From Fidelibacterota bacterium (GTDB taxonomy: Bacteria > Marinisomatota > Marinisomatia > Marinisomatales > S15-B10), in assembly GCA_002715465.1 (NCBI GenBank), contig PAYY01000036.1, positions 1 through 25,497 on the forward strand: a stretch of DNA of 25,497 nt, written 5' to 3'. Numbering within the stretch: position 1 is the first letter of the stretch; every line of letters begins with the position of its first letter. The notes under the pieces were generated by a model, which saw nothing but the letters and a program-made list of their open reading frames with translations, made no database searches and had not been told where the DNA came from. Positions 14,185-23,629 of this stretch are shown piece by piece. A program made the position numbers and the translations under genes.

Positions 14185-17100
14185 ATGCCTCTCAATAAGC
14201 TAGAGAATTTTATAAAGAATACTGAAGGTCGTATTCTGTATGTAAATCCACATGATCTTGATGCTACTGATAGTATCACTAATCAGGGTAATTCTCTTAC
14301 CCAACCGTTTAAGACCATTCAAAGAGCACTTCTTGAGTCAGCAAGATTTTCATATCTAAGGGGTAGCGATAACGATATAGTAGAGAAGACAACTATACTT
14401 GTATATCCTGGTGAACATTTAGTTGATAACCGTCCAGGGTATGCTATTAAAGCTGATGGTAATCAAGCTAAAGCTGTGTCTCCTTCTGGAGCAGAAACAA
14501 ATGCTGATGCTACGTTATCTCTTACTTTAACATCTAATTTTGATCTAACACAAGAAGATAATATTCTTTATAAGTTTAATAGTATTTGGGGTGGTGTTGT
14601 AGTTCCAAGAGGAACTTCTGTTGTGGGTATGGATCTTAGAAAGACTAAGATTCGTCCGTTATATGTCCCCAACCCTACAGATCCTGATTCAGGGCCTAGT
14701 TCTATCTTTAAGATTACTGGTTCTTGCTACTTCTGGCAGTTCTCCATGTTTGATGGCAAGGAGACTGGATTAGTTTACACTAGTAGAAATGACTTCTCGG
14801 CAAGTAATCAATCAAAACCAACCTTCTCTCACCATAAATTAACTTGCTTTGAATATGCTGATGGTGTCAATATCCCTGCAGGATATGCGATCACTGATCT
14901 TGACATGTATTATAGTAAACTATCAAACGCATTTAATCTTGCGTCTGGTAGAGATATTGATCAGAAGTACCCAATAGATTCTTTAGGATTCTCCAAGCAA
15001 AGACCAGAATGGGAAATTGTAGGTGCTTTTGCTTCAGATCCAATTGGTCTTTCAAATGTTATCTCAGGAGATGGAGTAACACCAGGTGCTGTTATTACAG
15101 TTACAACATCAACTCCACATAAATTAAATACTGGAACTCCAGTTAAGATTGATAATGTTTCTGTATTAGATTATAATATTTCAACAACAGTTCAGAATGT
15201 TCTTAGTGACACTCAATTTACTTATCTACTTCCATATGTAAGAGATAACTTACCTGCTGCTCCTAGTACTTCAGCATCAACAGTAACGATTGAGACTGAT
15301 ACCGTTGCTGGTGCTTCTCCTTATATCTTTAACTGCTCTATGCGTTCAGTATGGGGTATGAATGGTATGAAGGCAGATGGTAGTAAGGCATCTGGTTTCA
15401 AATCAATGGTTGTTGCCCAGTTTACTGGTGTATCACTACAAAAAGATGACCGTGCGTTTGTAAAATATAATAAAACTTCTAGATTATATGAAGGTATTGC
15501 AATACCAGTAACAAAGGGAGCTAGTTTAGCAGCAAATTCAGCATCACTTAATGCGGGAACTGTATATCATTTAGATTCTGATGCTGTCTATAGATCTAGT
15601 TGGGAAACCAGTCATATTAAGATTACTAAGGATGCAATCCTTCAGATTGTTTCTGTGTTTGCTATTGGTTGTAATAAGCATTTTGATATTCAGTCTGGTG
15701 CTGATGCTTCAATTACCAACTCTAACTCTAACTTTGGACAAATATCACTTTCTGCTGAAGGATTTAAGGATACATCATTCCTTAAAGATAATAATGCATT
15801 TGTAACGAATGTTATTACTCCAAAGGCAATTACCTCAAAGGATTCAAATATTGATTGGATTGCTCTTGACGTAACAAAGACAAAGGCAGTTGGTATTTCA
15901 AGTCATCTTTACATATATGGATATGATGATGCGGATGACAAACCACCAACTATCATTCAAGGTTATAGAGTTGGTGCTCAGGTAAATGAAAAGTTATATG
16001 TAGATATTAGTACTAGTGTAACTAGTGAAGCAACCATTCAGATGGTTGATAATGTTATTGGTGGAGGAAATGTTGCCGAAGGTACTACTACCAGTGAAAA
16101 ATCATATCTTGTAACATCTGGACCAACAAATAATGTATTTACTATTGGAACACACCAAATTCAAACTGGTGAGAAGGTAAGAATCTTTAGTAATGATGGT
16201 GATCTTCCAGAAAATGTCGAAGCAAATATTGTTTATTATGCTATTCGTCACTCAGCAACAGAAATTAAATTAGCATCAACAAAAACTGGTGCTTCTAATG
16301 GAGATGCGATTGCAGTTTATGATGGTACACAACTTAAAATTGTAAGTAGAGTTTCTGATAAAGAATCAGGAGATTTAGGACATCCAATACAATGGGATCC
16401 TAATCAAACAAACTGGTATATTCATTCTTCAGCAAATAGTAGTCTCTTTACTTCTATTAATGGATTAAGTATTCCTAAGACTGCTGTATCTTATGTAAAG
16501 AGAAAAGAAGATTCAAGATCTTTAGATGAAAAACTTTATAAGTTGCGTGTTGTCATTCCTAAAGAATCATTTAATGCTAAAGATCCTAATGATGGATTTG
16601 TTATTCAAGAATCTAGTTCAACAGGAGCAAGAGTAGATACTGATTTTGCACTTACTGGAATTGCTGCTACTGACTATGCTTATAATAAAAATCCAAAATT
16701 CATTAGTAGTGCCACAGTAAGTACTAATGTAGTTACTATTACTGGTGAATTACCACACAATTTAGATGTTGGTGATGATGTTGTTATTAAGAATGTAACC
16801 AGTAGCACAAACATTACTGGTGCGGCATCATCTGCTTATAATGGTAGATTTAATGTTACAGAGATTGTAGATGATAGTACATTTAGGCATTCAACTACTG
16901 ATACGGACGGTAATCTCCATATTGTAGGAACCTTCTCAAATGATACAACGGTTAGAGATACCAATCTACCAAGATTTGAAATAAATGATAATAAGGCAAA
17001 CTATTACATCTATAGAAGTGATGTAATAAGTAAGTACATTTATAATGTACAGGATGGAATATATCACTTATTTGTCTTGAAAGCAGATAATTCAGTTCCA

Positions 17101-19629
17101 ACAGAATTTACTAATCTTAAATATGGTCAGAATGTAGCAGATCTTTATCCACAAATGGATAAGGATAATATTAATGCTAACCCACAGTCTGCTGTTTCAT
17201 ATGCTAAGAGATATCCTCTTGGTGATGTTGATACTAATGATCTTAAAAAGAGTATTACTAGGGAATGTACTGATCAGTTCCTTCAAGATTTTGGTCGTGG
17301 TTTAGTAATTACTGGTGTAGATGCCAAGACTGGTGTTACTACAATTACAACTGCTAGACGACATGGTTTAGCAGGTATTACCACTGGTACTATAACAGCA
17401 GGTGCTAGTTATACTAATGGAACTTACCAAAATGTTAAGATTCTAAATGGTTCACAGACTGGAACATGGAACGGTGCTACGGCAAGAGTAATTGTTGCTG
17501 GTGGTCAAGTTACTGGTGCTGGTATTATTGCTGGTGGTTCTGGATATAGTGCTGGAGCATTATACTTTGATCAGACTGTAATTGGTGCTGGTAATGGAGC
17601 AGCAAGATTCAATGTTGTTTCTAATGGAATAACACATATCATTGATGACACAATACAAACAACAGGTATTGGAACAGCAACTGATGGTCTCTTTAGAGTT
17701 AAATCAATTCCTTCTCCTACAGAAATTGCCCTTCATACTAGTACTGGTGATCCTGCTATATTTGGTAATCAGTATGCAATTAATGTTGGTCCTACGGTAG
17801 CAGTTTCAAATGATAGTTACGATGCTACTACTAAAGTTTCAACCTTTAATTGTGCTAGTGCTCATGGATTAGTATCTGGTAATAAGTTTAGAGTATTAGA
17901 TACTTCTAATAATAATCTTGGTGACTTCTTTGTAAAAGAAAAGATTGATGTTGATACCTTTACAGCAACCACAAATGCTAATTTAGCAGCAGGACGCATT
18001 CTACGTCATGGATTATCTGATGCCAATGCTACTTCGGACTCAACGGCAGAAAATATTGCCGCAAGAGGACTCTATTTCTATGGTGGTAATAGTTTAGTTC
18101 TTGGTGCCAATATTACAACTGGTACTGCACTTCAAGTTGCCTTACCTAATGCTGGTATTAGTACTATAAGCAGATTCGAACTGGGTGATTACATTCAGAT
18201 TGATGAAGAAACTATGAGAATTACAAGTTCTGCACTTAGTGGTTCTGGTAATAATGAGATAACAGTAATACGTGGTTATTTTGGAACTAAGAAAGAGAAT
18301 CATAGTGCTGGATCACTGATTAAGAAAGTTAATCCAATACCAGTTGAATTTAGAAGACCATCTATTATTCGTGCCTCTGGTCATACATTTGAATACATTG
18401 GTTATGGACCAGGTAACTATTCAACAGGTTTACCTCAAGTTCAGGTTAAGACTTTAACTGAAAAAGAAGATTTCCTTGCTCAAGCACAAGAAAGAGCAGC
18501 AGGACAGGTTGTTTACACTGGTATGAATAGTGATGGTGATTTCTTCATTGGTAATAAGAGAGTTAGTTCTTCAACAGGTACAGAAACTACATTTGATATT
18601 CCTGTTCCAACTGTAACAGGTGAAGATCCATCAAGACTTAGTGTTGTATTTGATGAGGTTGTTGTTAAAGAAAGAATCATTGTTGAAGGTGGTAAATCTG
18701 ATACAGTACTTTCACAATTTGATGGTCCTGTCACATTTAACAAAGAGATTAAACTCAATGGTGGTGCTATAGTTTATGATGTAATTAAGATTTCTGATAC
18801 TACACAGTCAGATGATAAAGATAGTGGATGCTTTACAGTTGATGGTGGTATTGGTATTGAGAAAACTGTAAATGTTGGTGAGAATCTTAATGTTAGTGGA
18901 ATAACAACTACTTCGAAGTTATATGTAACCTCTGGTATATCCACATTTGTTGGTGAGACTCAATTTAAAAATGATGTAAGTTTCCAAACTACTGGAGGAA
19001 CAACTAAGGTTTGGTTTGATGAATCTGATCCATCACTTAAATTTGTTAATGATGCTACACTTATCTTAGGTGGTAATGAAGATCTTAAGATATGGCATTC
19101 AGGTAACCATAGTTACATACAAGATGCTGGTACTGGTGATCTTAAGATTCAGGGATCTCCTAATGTAATGATTGAAAATCTAGGTGGTCAGAATAGTGCT
19201 GTATTTAATACTGATGGTGCTGTAGAACTTTATTGGAGAGGTGCTACTGGAGCAGGTAAGAAACTAGAAACTGGTCAAAATGGAGTAGCGATTACTGGTG
19301 ACCTTACTGTTACTGGTGATATTACCGCATTCCATACATCTGATCAAAAATTGAAGGATAATGTAACACCTATTGAAGATCCTCTTGCTAAAGTTCTTTC
19401 AATTAGTGGTAATACATTTAATTGGAATGAGAACTCTGATAAAGAAGGAATATTGGATACAGGTGTAATCGCACAAGAGATTGCGGCACTTGGACTTCCT
19501 GGTCTTGCTACGGTAAGAGATGATGGAACTCATGCTGTTAGGTATGAGAAACTAACTGCACTTCTAATTGAAGCAGTTAAAGAATTGTCTTCTAAGGTTG
19601 ACGATTTACAACAACAGATAAATAACTAA
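14185..19629 (+). CDS. Giant tail fibre/spike with S74 self-cleaving chaperone
   Basis: This 1814-residue protein opens with a pectin-lyase-like start: YVNPHDLDATDS (19-30), then PFKTIQRALLESARFSY, typical of cyanophage fibre and spike proteins with a right-handed beta-helix. The middle contains about five loosely repeated modules with the form His-x-Leu-x-x-Gly, then a hydrophobic strand, then a Thr-Phe-containing end, near residues 302, 644, 849, 1050 and 1217. Residues about 1540-1710 hold a VSGITT-type linker and beta repeats. The last 96 residues are an intramolecular chaperone of the peptidase S74 family: Ser1719-Asp-Gln-Lys-Leu-Lys-Asp-Asn, then TGVIAQEIAALGLP and a C-terminal coiled coil. 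In this family the chaperone cuts itself off just before that Ser after the trimer folds. Its role is host recognition. Confidence 0.85.
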   Translation: MPLNKLENFIKNTEGRILYVNPHDLDATDSITNQGNSLTQPFKTIQRALLESARFSYLRGSDNDIVEKTTILVYPGEHLVDNRPGYAIKADGNQAKAVSPSGAETNADATLSLTLTSNFDLTQEDNILYKFNSIWGGVVVPRGTSVVGMDLRKTKIRPLYVPNPTDPDSGPSSIFKITGSCYFWQFSMFDGKETGLVYTSRNDFSASNQSKPTFSHHKLTCFEYADGVNIPAGYAITDLDMYYSKLSNAFNLASGRDIDQKYPIDSLGFSKQRPEWEIVGAFASDPIGLSNVISGDGVTPGAVITVTTSTPHKLNTGTPVKIDNVSVLDYNISTTVQNVLSDTQFTYLLPYVRDNLPAAPSTSASTVTIETDTVAGASPYIFNCSMRSVWGMNGMKADGSKASGFKSMVVAQFTGVSLQKDDRAFVKYNKTSRLYEGIAIPVTKGASLAANSASLNAGTVYHLDSDAVYRSSWETSHIKITKDAILQIVSVFAIGCNKHFDIQSGADASITNSNSNFGQISLSAEGFKDTSFLKDNNAFVTNVITPKAITSKDSNIDWIALDVTKTKAVGISSHLYIYGYDDADDKPPTIIQGYRVGAQVNEKLYVDISTSVTSEATIQMVDNVIGGGNVAEGTTTSEKSYLVTSGPTNNVFTIGTHQIQTGEKVRIFSNDGDLPENVEANIVYYAIRHSATEIKLASTKTGASNGDAIAVYDGTQLKIVSRVSDKESGDLGHPIQWDPNQTNWYIHSSANSSLFTSINGLSIPKTAVSYVKRKEDSRSLDEKLYKLRVVIPKESFNAKDPNDGFVIQESSSTGARVDTDFALTGIAATDYAYNKNPKFISSATVSTNVVTITGELPHNLDVGDDVVIKNVTSSTNITGAASSAYNGRFNVTEIVDDSTFRHSTTDTDGNLHIVGTFSNDTTVRDTNLPRFEINDNKANYYIYRSDVISKYIYNVQDGIYHLFVLKADNSVPTEFTNLKYGQNVADLYPQMDKDNINANPQSAVSYAKRYPLGDVDTNDLKKSITRECTDQFLQDFGRGLVITGVDAKTGVTTITTARRHGLAGITTGTITAGASYTNGTYQNVKILNGSQTGTWNGATARVIVAGGQVTGAGIIAGGSGYSAGALYFDQTVIGAGNGAARFNVVSNGITHIIDDTIQTTGIGTATDGLFRVKSIPSPTEIALHTSTGDPAIFGNQYAINVGPTVAVSNDSYDATTKVSTFNCASAHGLVSGNKFRVLDTSNNNLGDFFVKEKIDVDTFTATTNANLAAGRILRHGLSDANATSDSTAENIAARGLYFYGGNSLVLGANITTGTALQVALPNAGISTISRFELGDYIQIDEETMRITSSALSGSGNNEITVIRGYFGTKKENHSAGSLIKKVNPIPVEFRRPSIIRASGHTFEYIGYGPGNYSTGLPQVQVKTLTEKEDFLAQAQERAAGQVVYTGMNSDGDFFIGNKRVSSSTGTETTFDIPVPTVTGEDPSRLSVVFDEVVVKERIIVEGGKSDTVLSQFDGPVTFNKEIKLNGGAIVYDVIKISDTTQSDDKDSGCFTVDGGIGIEKTVNVGENLNVSGITTTSKLYVTSGISTFVGETQFKNDVSFQTTGGTTKVWFDESDPSLKFVNDATLILGGNEDLKIWHSGNHSYIQDAGTGDLKIQGSPNVMIENLGGQNSAVFNTDGAVELYWRGATGAGKKLETGQNGVAITGDLTVTGDITAFHTSDQKLKDNVTPIEDPLAKVLSISGNTFNWNENSDKEGILDTGVIAQEIAALGLPGLATVRDDGTHAVRYEKLTALLIEAVKELSSKVDDLQQQINN

Positions 19630-19638
19630 AAATCTCCG

Positions 19639-21594
19639 ATGGCGAATATCAGAAAGACTTTTAATTTTCGTAATGGTGTCCAAGTTGATGATGACGATCT
19701 TATTGTAAGAGGTGATCTGGTTGGAATTGGGACGACCATTCCGACAGAGAGATTGGATGTTCGTGGAAATACTAACGTCGTTGGTTTTGTTACTTCTAGC
19801 GAACTTTATGTATCAGGTGTATCAACATTCTTTAATACTGTTGATGTTAAGAGTGGAACCATTAAGGTTGGTACTGGAATAACAATTGATGCTACAAGCG
19901 GTATTATAACTGCTACTAAGGTTTATGGTGATGGATCAACACTTTCTAACCTTCCAACTTCTCAATGGGTTGATACTGATGTAGGTCTTGGATTTACTTC
20001 AATCTATGCAGCAGGTAATGTGGGAGTGGGAACCACAGATCCTAGGCATTCATTGCAGATTGGTGGTAATAATGATCCTGTTAATTTTGTAGGTGGTATT
20101 GGATTTAGTTCAGAAGGTAATATTAGAGTAACTGGTGTTTCTACATTTAGTGGAATAGGATCATTTGGTGCTAATTTAGGTGTTGGTAATGACCTTGTTG
20201 TTGCTAATCATTCTACACTTGCTGCTGGAGCAACAGTATCGGGACAATTAGATACGGGTAATATTAATTCAACGGGTGTTATAACTGCTACTACCTATGA
20301 CGGTAATTTAACTGGTACACCAACACTTGGTACGGGTGTTACTGTAACAGCAGCAGGATTACATGTAAGTGGTATTGTAACTGCCGCAAGTTTTGTTGGA
20401 CCATTAACGGGTAATATAACGGGAAATATAGTTGGAAATATAACGGGTGATATAACGGGTAATGTAACTGGTTCCTTAAATTCTGTTGGAGTTAGTACAA
20501 TAGTAGATGCTGAGATTACTAATCTTAATGTCAGTGGTGTAACAACTTCACCAACAATTCATTCTGGTAGTGGTGGTACAGGATTTGCTGCTCTATCTAC
20601 AGGTAAGATTGGTGTAGGAACTGCACTTCCATCTTCAGAGATTCAAGTAAGGAAAGCATCTGGATCTTTAGTAGAAGTTGTTGCTGAAACTGGAGAGTCT
20701 AGAATTAGTATTGGACAATCTGTTGGTGTTGGTAGAAGTACAGGAACACTAAGGTTTGGTAATACTACTGGTGGATTTGATGTTATCAACAATGATGTTG
20801 GTAATCTTAATATGATCCTTCATGGTGGTATATCAGGTATCAATACTGGTAGATTTGGTTGGGTATATGGACAGACAAATGCTGAATTAATGTCCTTAAC
20901 CTATGGTGGATCATTAGGTTTAGGTGTTCAGAGTCCTACCAATACCTTACATGTTGTAGGAACATCTACTGTCACAAGTAATGCTTTTGTTGGTGGAGAT
21001 CTTACCGTAGCAGGAAGTGTAAATGGAACTATTAACTTCCCCGCCATACTAAATGGAACTAATCTTGTCAATGTTTCTGGTATTTCAACCTTTAATAATT
21101 TACGTGCTACTAAGATAGGAATTCAACAAGATAATCCAATAACAGATTTAGATTGCTTTGTTGGAACTGGTATATTTGGTGGTGTGGGTATTGGAACTAC
21201 AAATCCAAAATCAACTTTTGATGTTCGAGGAACAAGTAGTCTTGAAAAGGTTGGTGTTGGAACTACAGGATTATATACAGGGTTACCTGACACAGGAAAT
21301 GCACAGATTCATGGTACAAGATTGACAGTATGGAATAATGGAATAACTGTTGCTACTAATGATTCCGAATCAAGAATTGGTCTTGGAACTCATCGTCCTC
21401 AATGTGCGGTTGACTTCTCTAGAGCAGGAACTGGTGCTATCGGTGCTGCTGGTGGATTCATGATGGTTCCGTTAGTTTCATCAACAGTTAGAGATAATTT
21501 CAATATTGCTCCTGCAGGTGGAGCAGTTATATACAATACAACGACTAATAAGTTACAATGTCATAATGGTTCTGGTTGGCAAGATCTGTTCTAA
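19639..21594 (+). CDS. Repeat-containing tail fibre protein, 651 aa
   Basis: The fibre carries repeats of the form VGIGTTxPxxxLDVxG at about 28-43, 128-143, 322, 427, 492, 515, 538 and 579, some degenerate. These are common in trimeric phage fibres and build a beta shaft. A block of four-residue repeats (Asn-Ile-Thr-Gly) near 256-275 is encoded by 12-bp tandem repeats. The N-terminal FNFRNGVQVDDDDLIVRG is an attachment-type start. The last 35 residues include VIYNTTTNKLQCHNGSGW, similar to the 228-residue protein. There is no S74 chaperone at its end. The gene follows the giant fibre after 9 nt. A weak GATAAATA (19617-19624) overlaps the end of that fibre. Confidence 0.8.
   Translation: MANIRKTFNFRNGVQVDDDDLIVRGDLVGIGTTIPTERLDVRGNTNVVGFVTSSELYVSGVSTFFNTVDVKSGTIKVGTGITIDATSGIITATKVYGDGSTLSNLPTSQWVDTDVGLGFTSIYAAGNVGVGTTDPRHSLQIGGNNDPVNFVGGIGFSSEGNIRVTGVSTFSGIGSFGANLGVGNDLVVANHSTLAAGATVSGQLDTGNINSTGVITATTYDGNLTGTPTLGTGVTVTAAGLHVSGIVTAASFVGPLTGNITGNIVGNITGDITGNVTGSLNSVGVSTIVDAEITNLNVSGVTTSPTIHSGSGGTGFAALSTGKIGVGTALPSSEIQVRKASGSLVEVVAETGESRISIGQSVGVGRSTGTLRFGNTTGGFDVINNDVGNLNMILHGGISGINTGRFGWVYGQTNAELMSLTYGGSLGLGVQSPTNTLHVVGTSTVTSNAFVGGDLTVAGSVNGTINFPAILNGTNLVNVSGISTFNNLRATKIGIQQDNPITDLDCFVGTGIFGGVGIGTTNPKSTFDVRGTSSLEKVGVGTTGLYTGLPDTGNAQIHGTRLTVWNNGITVATNDSESRIGLGTHRPQCAVDFSRAGTGAIGAAGGFMMVPLVSSTVRDNFNIAPAGGAVIYNTTTNKLQCHNGSGWQDLF
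20406..20465 (+). repeat. 12-bp tandem repeat, five copies
   Basis: Five imperfect copies of AACGGGTAATAT run in phase with the reading frame and encode four-residue Asn-Ile-Thr-Gly units. The third copy is the most diverged (agttggaaatat). The repeat allows slippage that would change fibre length by four residues per copy. Confidence 0.8.
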
Positions 21595-22157
21595 CAAATA
21601 GGTGTCATAGATATCTTAATTTACCATTTGTTATCGAACCTCTATCTTATTTTGATGAGGTTGGAGATCAATTAGTACATGATTACATATATGATGTAAG
21701 TAATTACACAGATTTTGATGCGTGGTTAAATATTTTTGGTTATAATTTATTCATGGGTGAAGTATTCTATACTCCACCTTATGGAAAGATTCCTATTCAT
21801 ACAGATCATTCATCTTACACTAATCATGTAAAGATTAATGTAAGTTGGGGTCCAGAAGAAGGGGTGACACAATGGTGGAAATCTGATATAATACGAAAAG
21901 AAAGTACATATAACAATGGTGGTAAACTCATTGGTGAAGTAAATAACATACAACATGTCTGGGCAGATGAGGATAAATGTGAACTTCTTTGTGAAGCAAA
22001 CACTAATCTTCCCAGTCTGGTTAATGTTGGTATTTTACATGGAACAAACAATCCAACTTCCGAAGGTAGATGGACTTTAAGTTTTATTCCACAAAAAGAT
22101 GAGCAGTACATTCATTGGGATGATGCCCTAGAAAAATTTAAAGATTATTTGGTATGA
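21576..22157 (+). CDS. Fe(II)/2-oxoglutarate oxygenase-like protein
   Basis: The 193-residue protein shows the metal-binding pattern of 2OG-Fe(II) oxygenases: His75-Thr-Asp77 in GKIPIHTDHSS, a distal His155 in VGILHGTNNP, and Arg165 ten residues later, which fits the 2-oxoglutarate-binding Arg. A Trp-Trp-Lys segment lies between. The layout is like small aspartyl/asparaginyl beta-hydroxylase or related double-stranded beta-helix enzymes. Such enzymes hydroxylate proteins or small molecules. The frame has no ATG, GTG or other TTG upstream of residue 60; the only usual start is TTG 21576, which overlaps the end of the fibre by 19 nt. The end overlaps the halogenase by 4 nt. The substrate is unknown, and a fibre protein is one possibility. 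Confidence 0.6.
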   Translation: MARSVLTNRCHRYLNLPFVIEPLSYFDEVGDQLVHDYIYDVSNYTDFDAWLNIFGYNLFMGEVFYTPPYGKIPIHTDHSSYTNHVKINVSWGPEEGVTQWWKSDIIRKESTYNNGGKLIGEVNNIQHVWADEDKCELLCEANTNLPSLVNVGILHGTNNPTSEGRWTLSFIPQKDEQYIHWDDALEKFKDYLV

Positions 22158-23611
22158 AGAAAATTGTTATTGTTGGAGCAGGATCATCAGGATTGATTGC
22201 TGCTGCTATGATGAAGAATTATTGGGGTAATGAAGTTGATATTTCAGTATATTATGATAAGAGTAATAAAAATATTGCAGTTGGAGAAAGTACCACTCCA
22301 ATAATTCGTTTATTATTAACTCACCTTGGACTGAGTACAGGAGAGTTATTTCGTGAATTGAAAAATGGTGCTACCATGAAGTTGGGAATTAATTTTAAGG
22401 ATTGGATTCCTGGTACTGAATATTTTCATGGATTTGGTCAAGTACCAGTGTTTGATATTACAAATACATCTGCCATCTATTCTATTCCAGAGAAGAAGTT
22501 TAATGGTGGAATGAATTATAATGAACCAGACTTTAAAATTCCTGATAAACCGTTTGAGGAATATGATCATGCGTTTCATATTGATACACAAGATTTTTCA
22601 GATCTTATTCTTAAGGTGTTAGGTGATACAGTAAACTTTGTTGATACAAAAATTAAGAGTGTACTGTCTGATGGTGAGAATATTATTAGTCTCACAACTG
22701 AGGATGATGAGATTATAACTGCAGATTTATTTGTTGATTGTTCTGGTTTTAGTAACTTATTGTTTAAACATCTTAATCCAAAGTGGAATGATATTTCTGA
22801 TGCTTTACCACTTGATAGAGCAATACCACAGCAGATTCCACATAAGTTTATGAAACTGCCAGCATTTACTGTTGCAGAAGCAACTGACAATGGATGGACT
22901 TGGAGAATTCCAATAGGTGATAGGTATGGTACAGGATATGTTTATTCTTCAAGGTTCCTTTCAGATGATGAGGCAAGAGAGAAATATGATGCTTGGTTAT
23001 TCAAGAATTTCCAGGTACACCTGGATACTGACCGGATCATCCGGTATAAACCTGGGTATTATGAAGAATATTTTATAGGAAATTGTTTAGCAGTTGGACT
23101 TTCTAGTGGGTTTATTGAACCATTAGAAGCAACAGGACTACAAATTATTATTCAACAAATTCAAGAGTTTATGACTATAAATTCTACATTAAAGAATTTG
23201 GAGTATAATAGAAGAATTTTAAATAAATCACATAGAGCATTATACACTGATGTTTATGATTTTATTTGTCTACATTATAATACTAATAGAACTGACTCTG
23301 AATTCTGGAGGTACATGACTGCTAATAAGACAGAGTGGGTTAAAGAATTTGATAATAAATGTAGAGAAGAGTTTTTAGATGTTAGAACTTGCTTCCGTGA
23401 GAAAACTTTTTGGAGTATTGATAGTTTTATACAGGTATGTGAAGGACTCAATATGTTTACTACTCAATCAATTCAGAATTTCTTAGAATCTAAACTTGAT
23501 AAAGCAACGATTGTAGCACAAGCAAAGGAAGATTATCAGTACATAGAAAATCAAAAGAATAACTTTAGAAAGATATCACATAAGAAAGTATTAGACATTA
23601 TTCATAAATAG
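22154..23611 (+). CDS. prnA-like: Flavin-dependent halogenase (tryptophan-halogenase family)
   Basis: The 485-residue protein has the family landmarks: the FAD motif IVGAGSSG with Gly8, Gly10 and Gly13; GESTTP at 44-49; the Lys76 of ATMKLGINF, which aligns with the catalytic Lys79 of PrnA; the WTWRIP motif at 248-253; and IEPLEATGLQ at 321-330, where Glu325 aligns with PrnA Glu346. The residue after that Glu is Ala instead of the usual Ser. Members use FADH2, oxygen and a halide to make HOCl and halogenate the substrate, in most cases free tryptophan, indoles or peptides. No flavin reductase is in the window, so the host would have to supply FADH2. It is coupled to the oxygenase by an ATGA overlap. 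Substrate and halogen are unknown. Confidence 0.85.
   Translation: MKKIVIVGAGSSGLIAAAMMKNYWGNEVDISVYYDKSNKNIAVGESTTPIIRLLLTHLGLSTGELFRELKNGATMKLGINFKDWIPGTEYFHGFGQVPVFDITNTSAIYSIPEKKFNGGMNYNEPDFKIPDKPFEEYDHAFHIDTQDFSDLILKVLGDTVNFVDTKIKSVLSDGENIISLTTEDDEIITADLFVDCSGFSNLLFKHLNPKWNDISDALPLDRAIPQQIPHKFMKLPAFTVAEATDNGWTWRIPIGDRYGTGYVYSSRFLSDDEAREKYDAWLFKNFQVHLDTDRIIRYKPGYYEEYFIGNCLAVGLSSGFIEPLEATGLQIIIQQIQEFMTINSTLKNLEYNRRILNKSHRALYTDVYDFICLHYNTNRTDSEFWRYMTANKTEWVKEFDNKCREEFLDVRTCFREKTFWSIDSFIQVCEGLNMFTTQSIQNFLESKLDKATIVAQAKEDYQYIENQKNNFRKISHKKVLDIIHK
23603..23610 (+). promoter_or_regulatory. Late-type promoter CATAAATA
   Basis: CATAAATA overlaps the end of the halogenase gene and lies 19 nt before the ATG of the adhesin. 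It matches the NATAAATA form seen at 10748 and 14143. Confidence 0.5.
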
Positions 23612-23629
23612 AAAAAAGTCTAAAGATTA

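Noticed and set aside
19617..19624. GATAAATA before the 651-residue fibre
   Set aside because: It encodes the last residues of the giant fibre and leaves only about 8 nt of leader; kept as a remark, not as a promoter feature.
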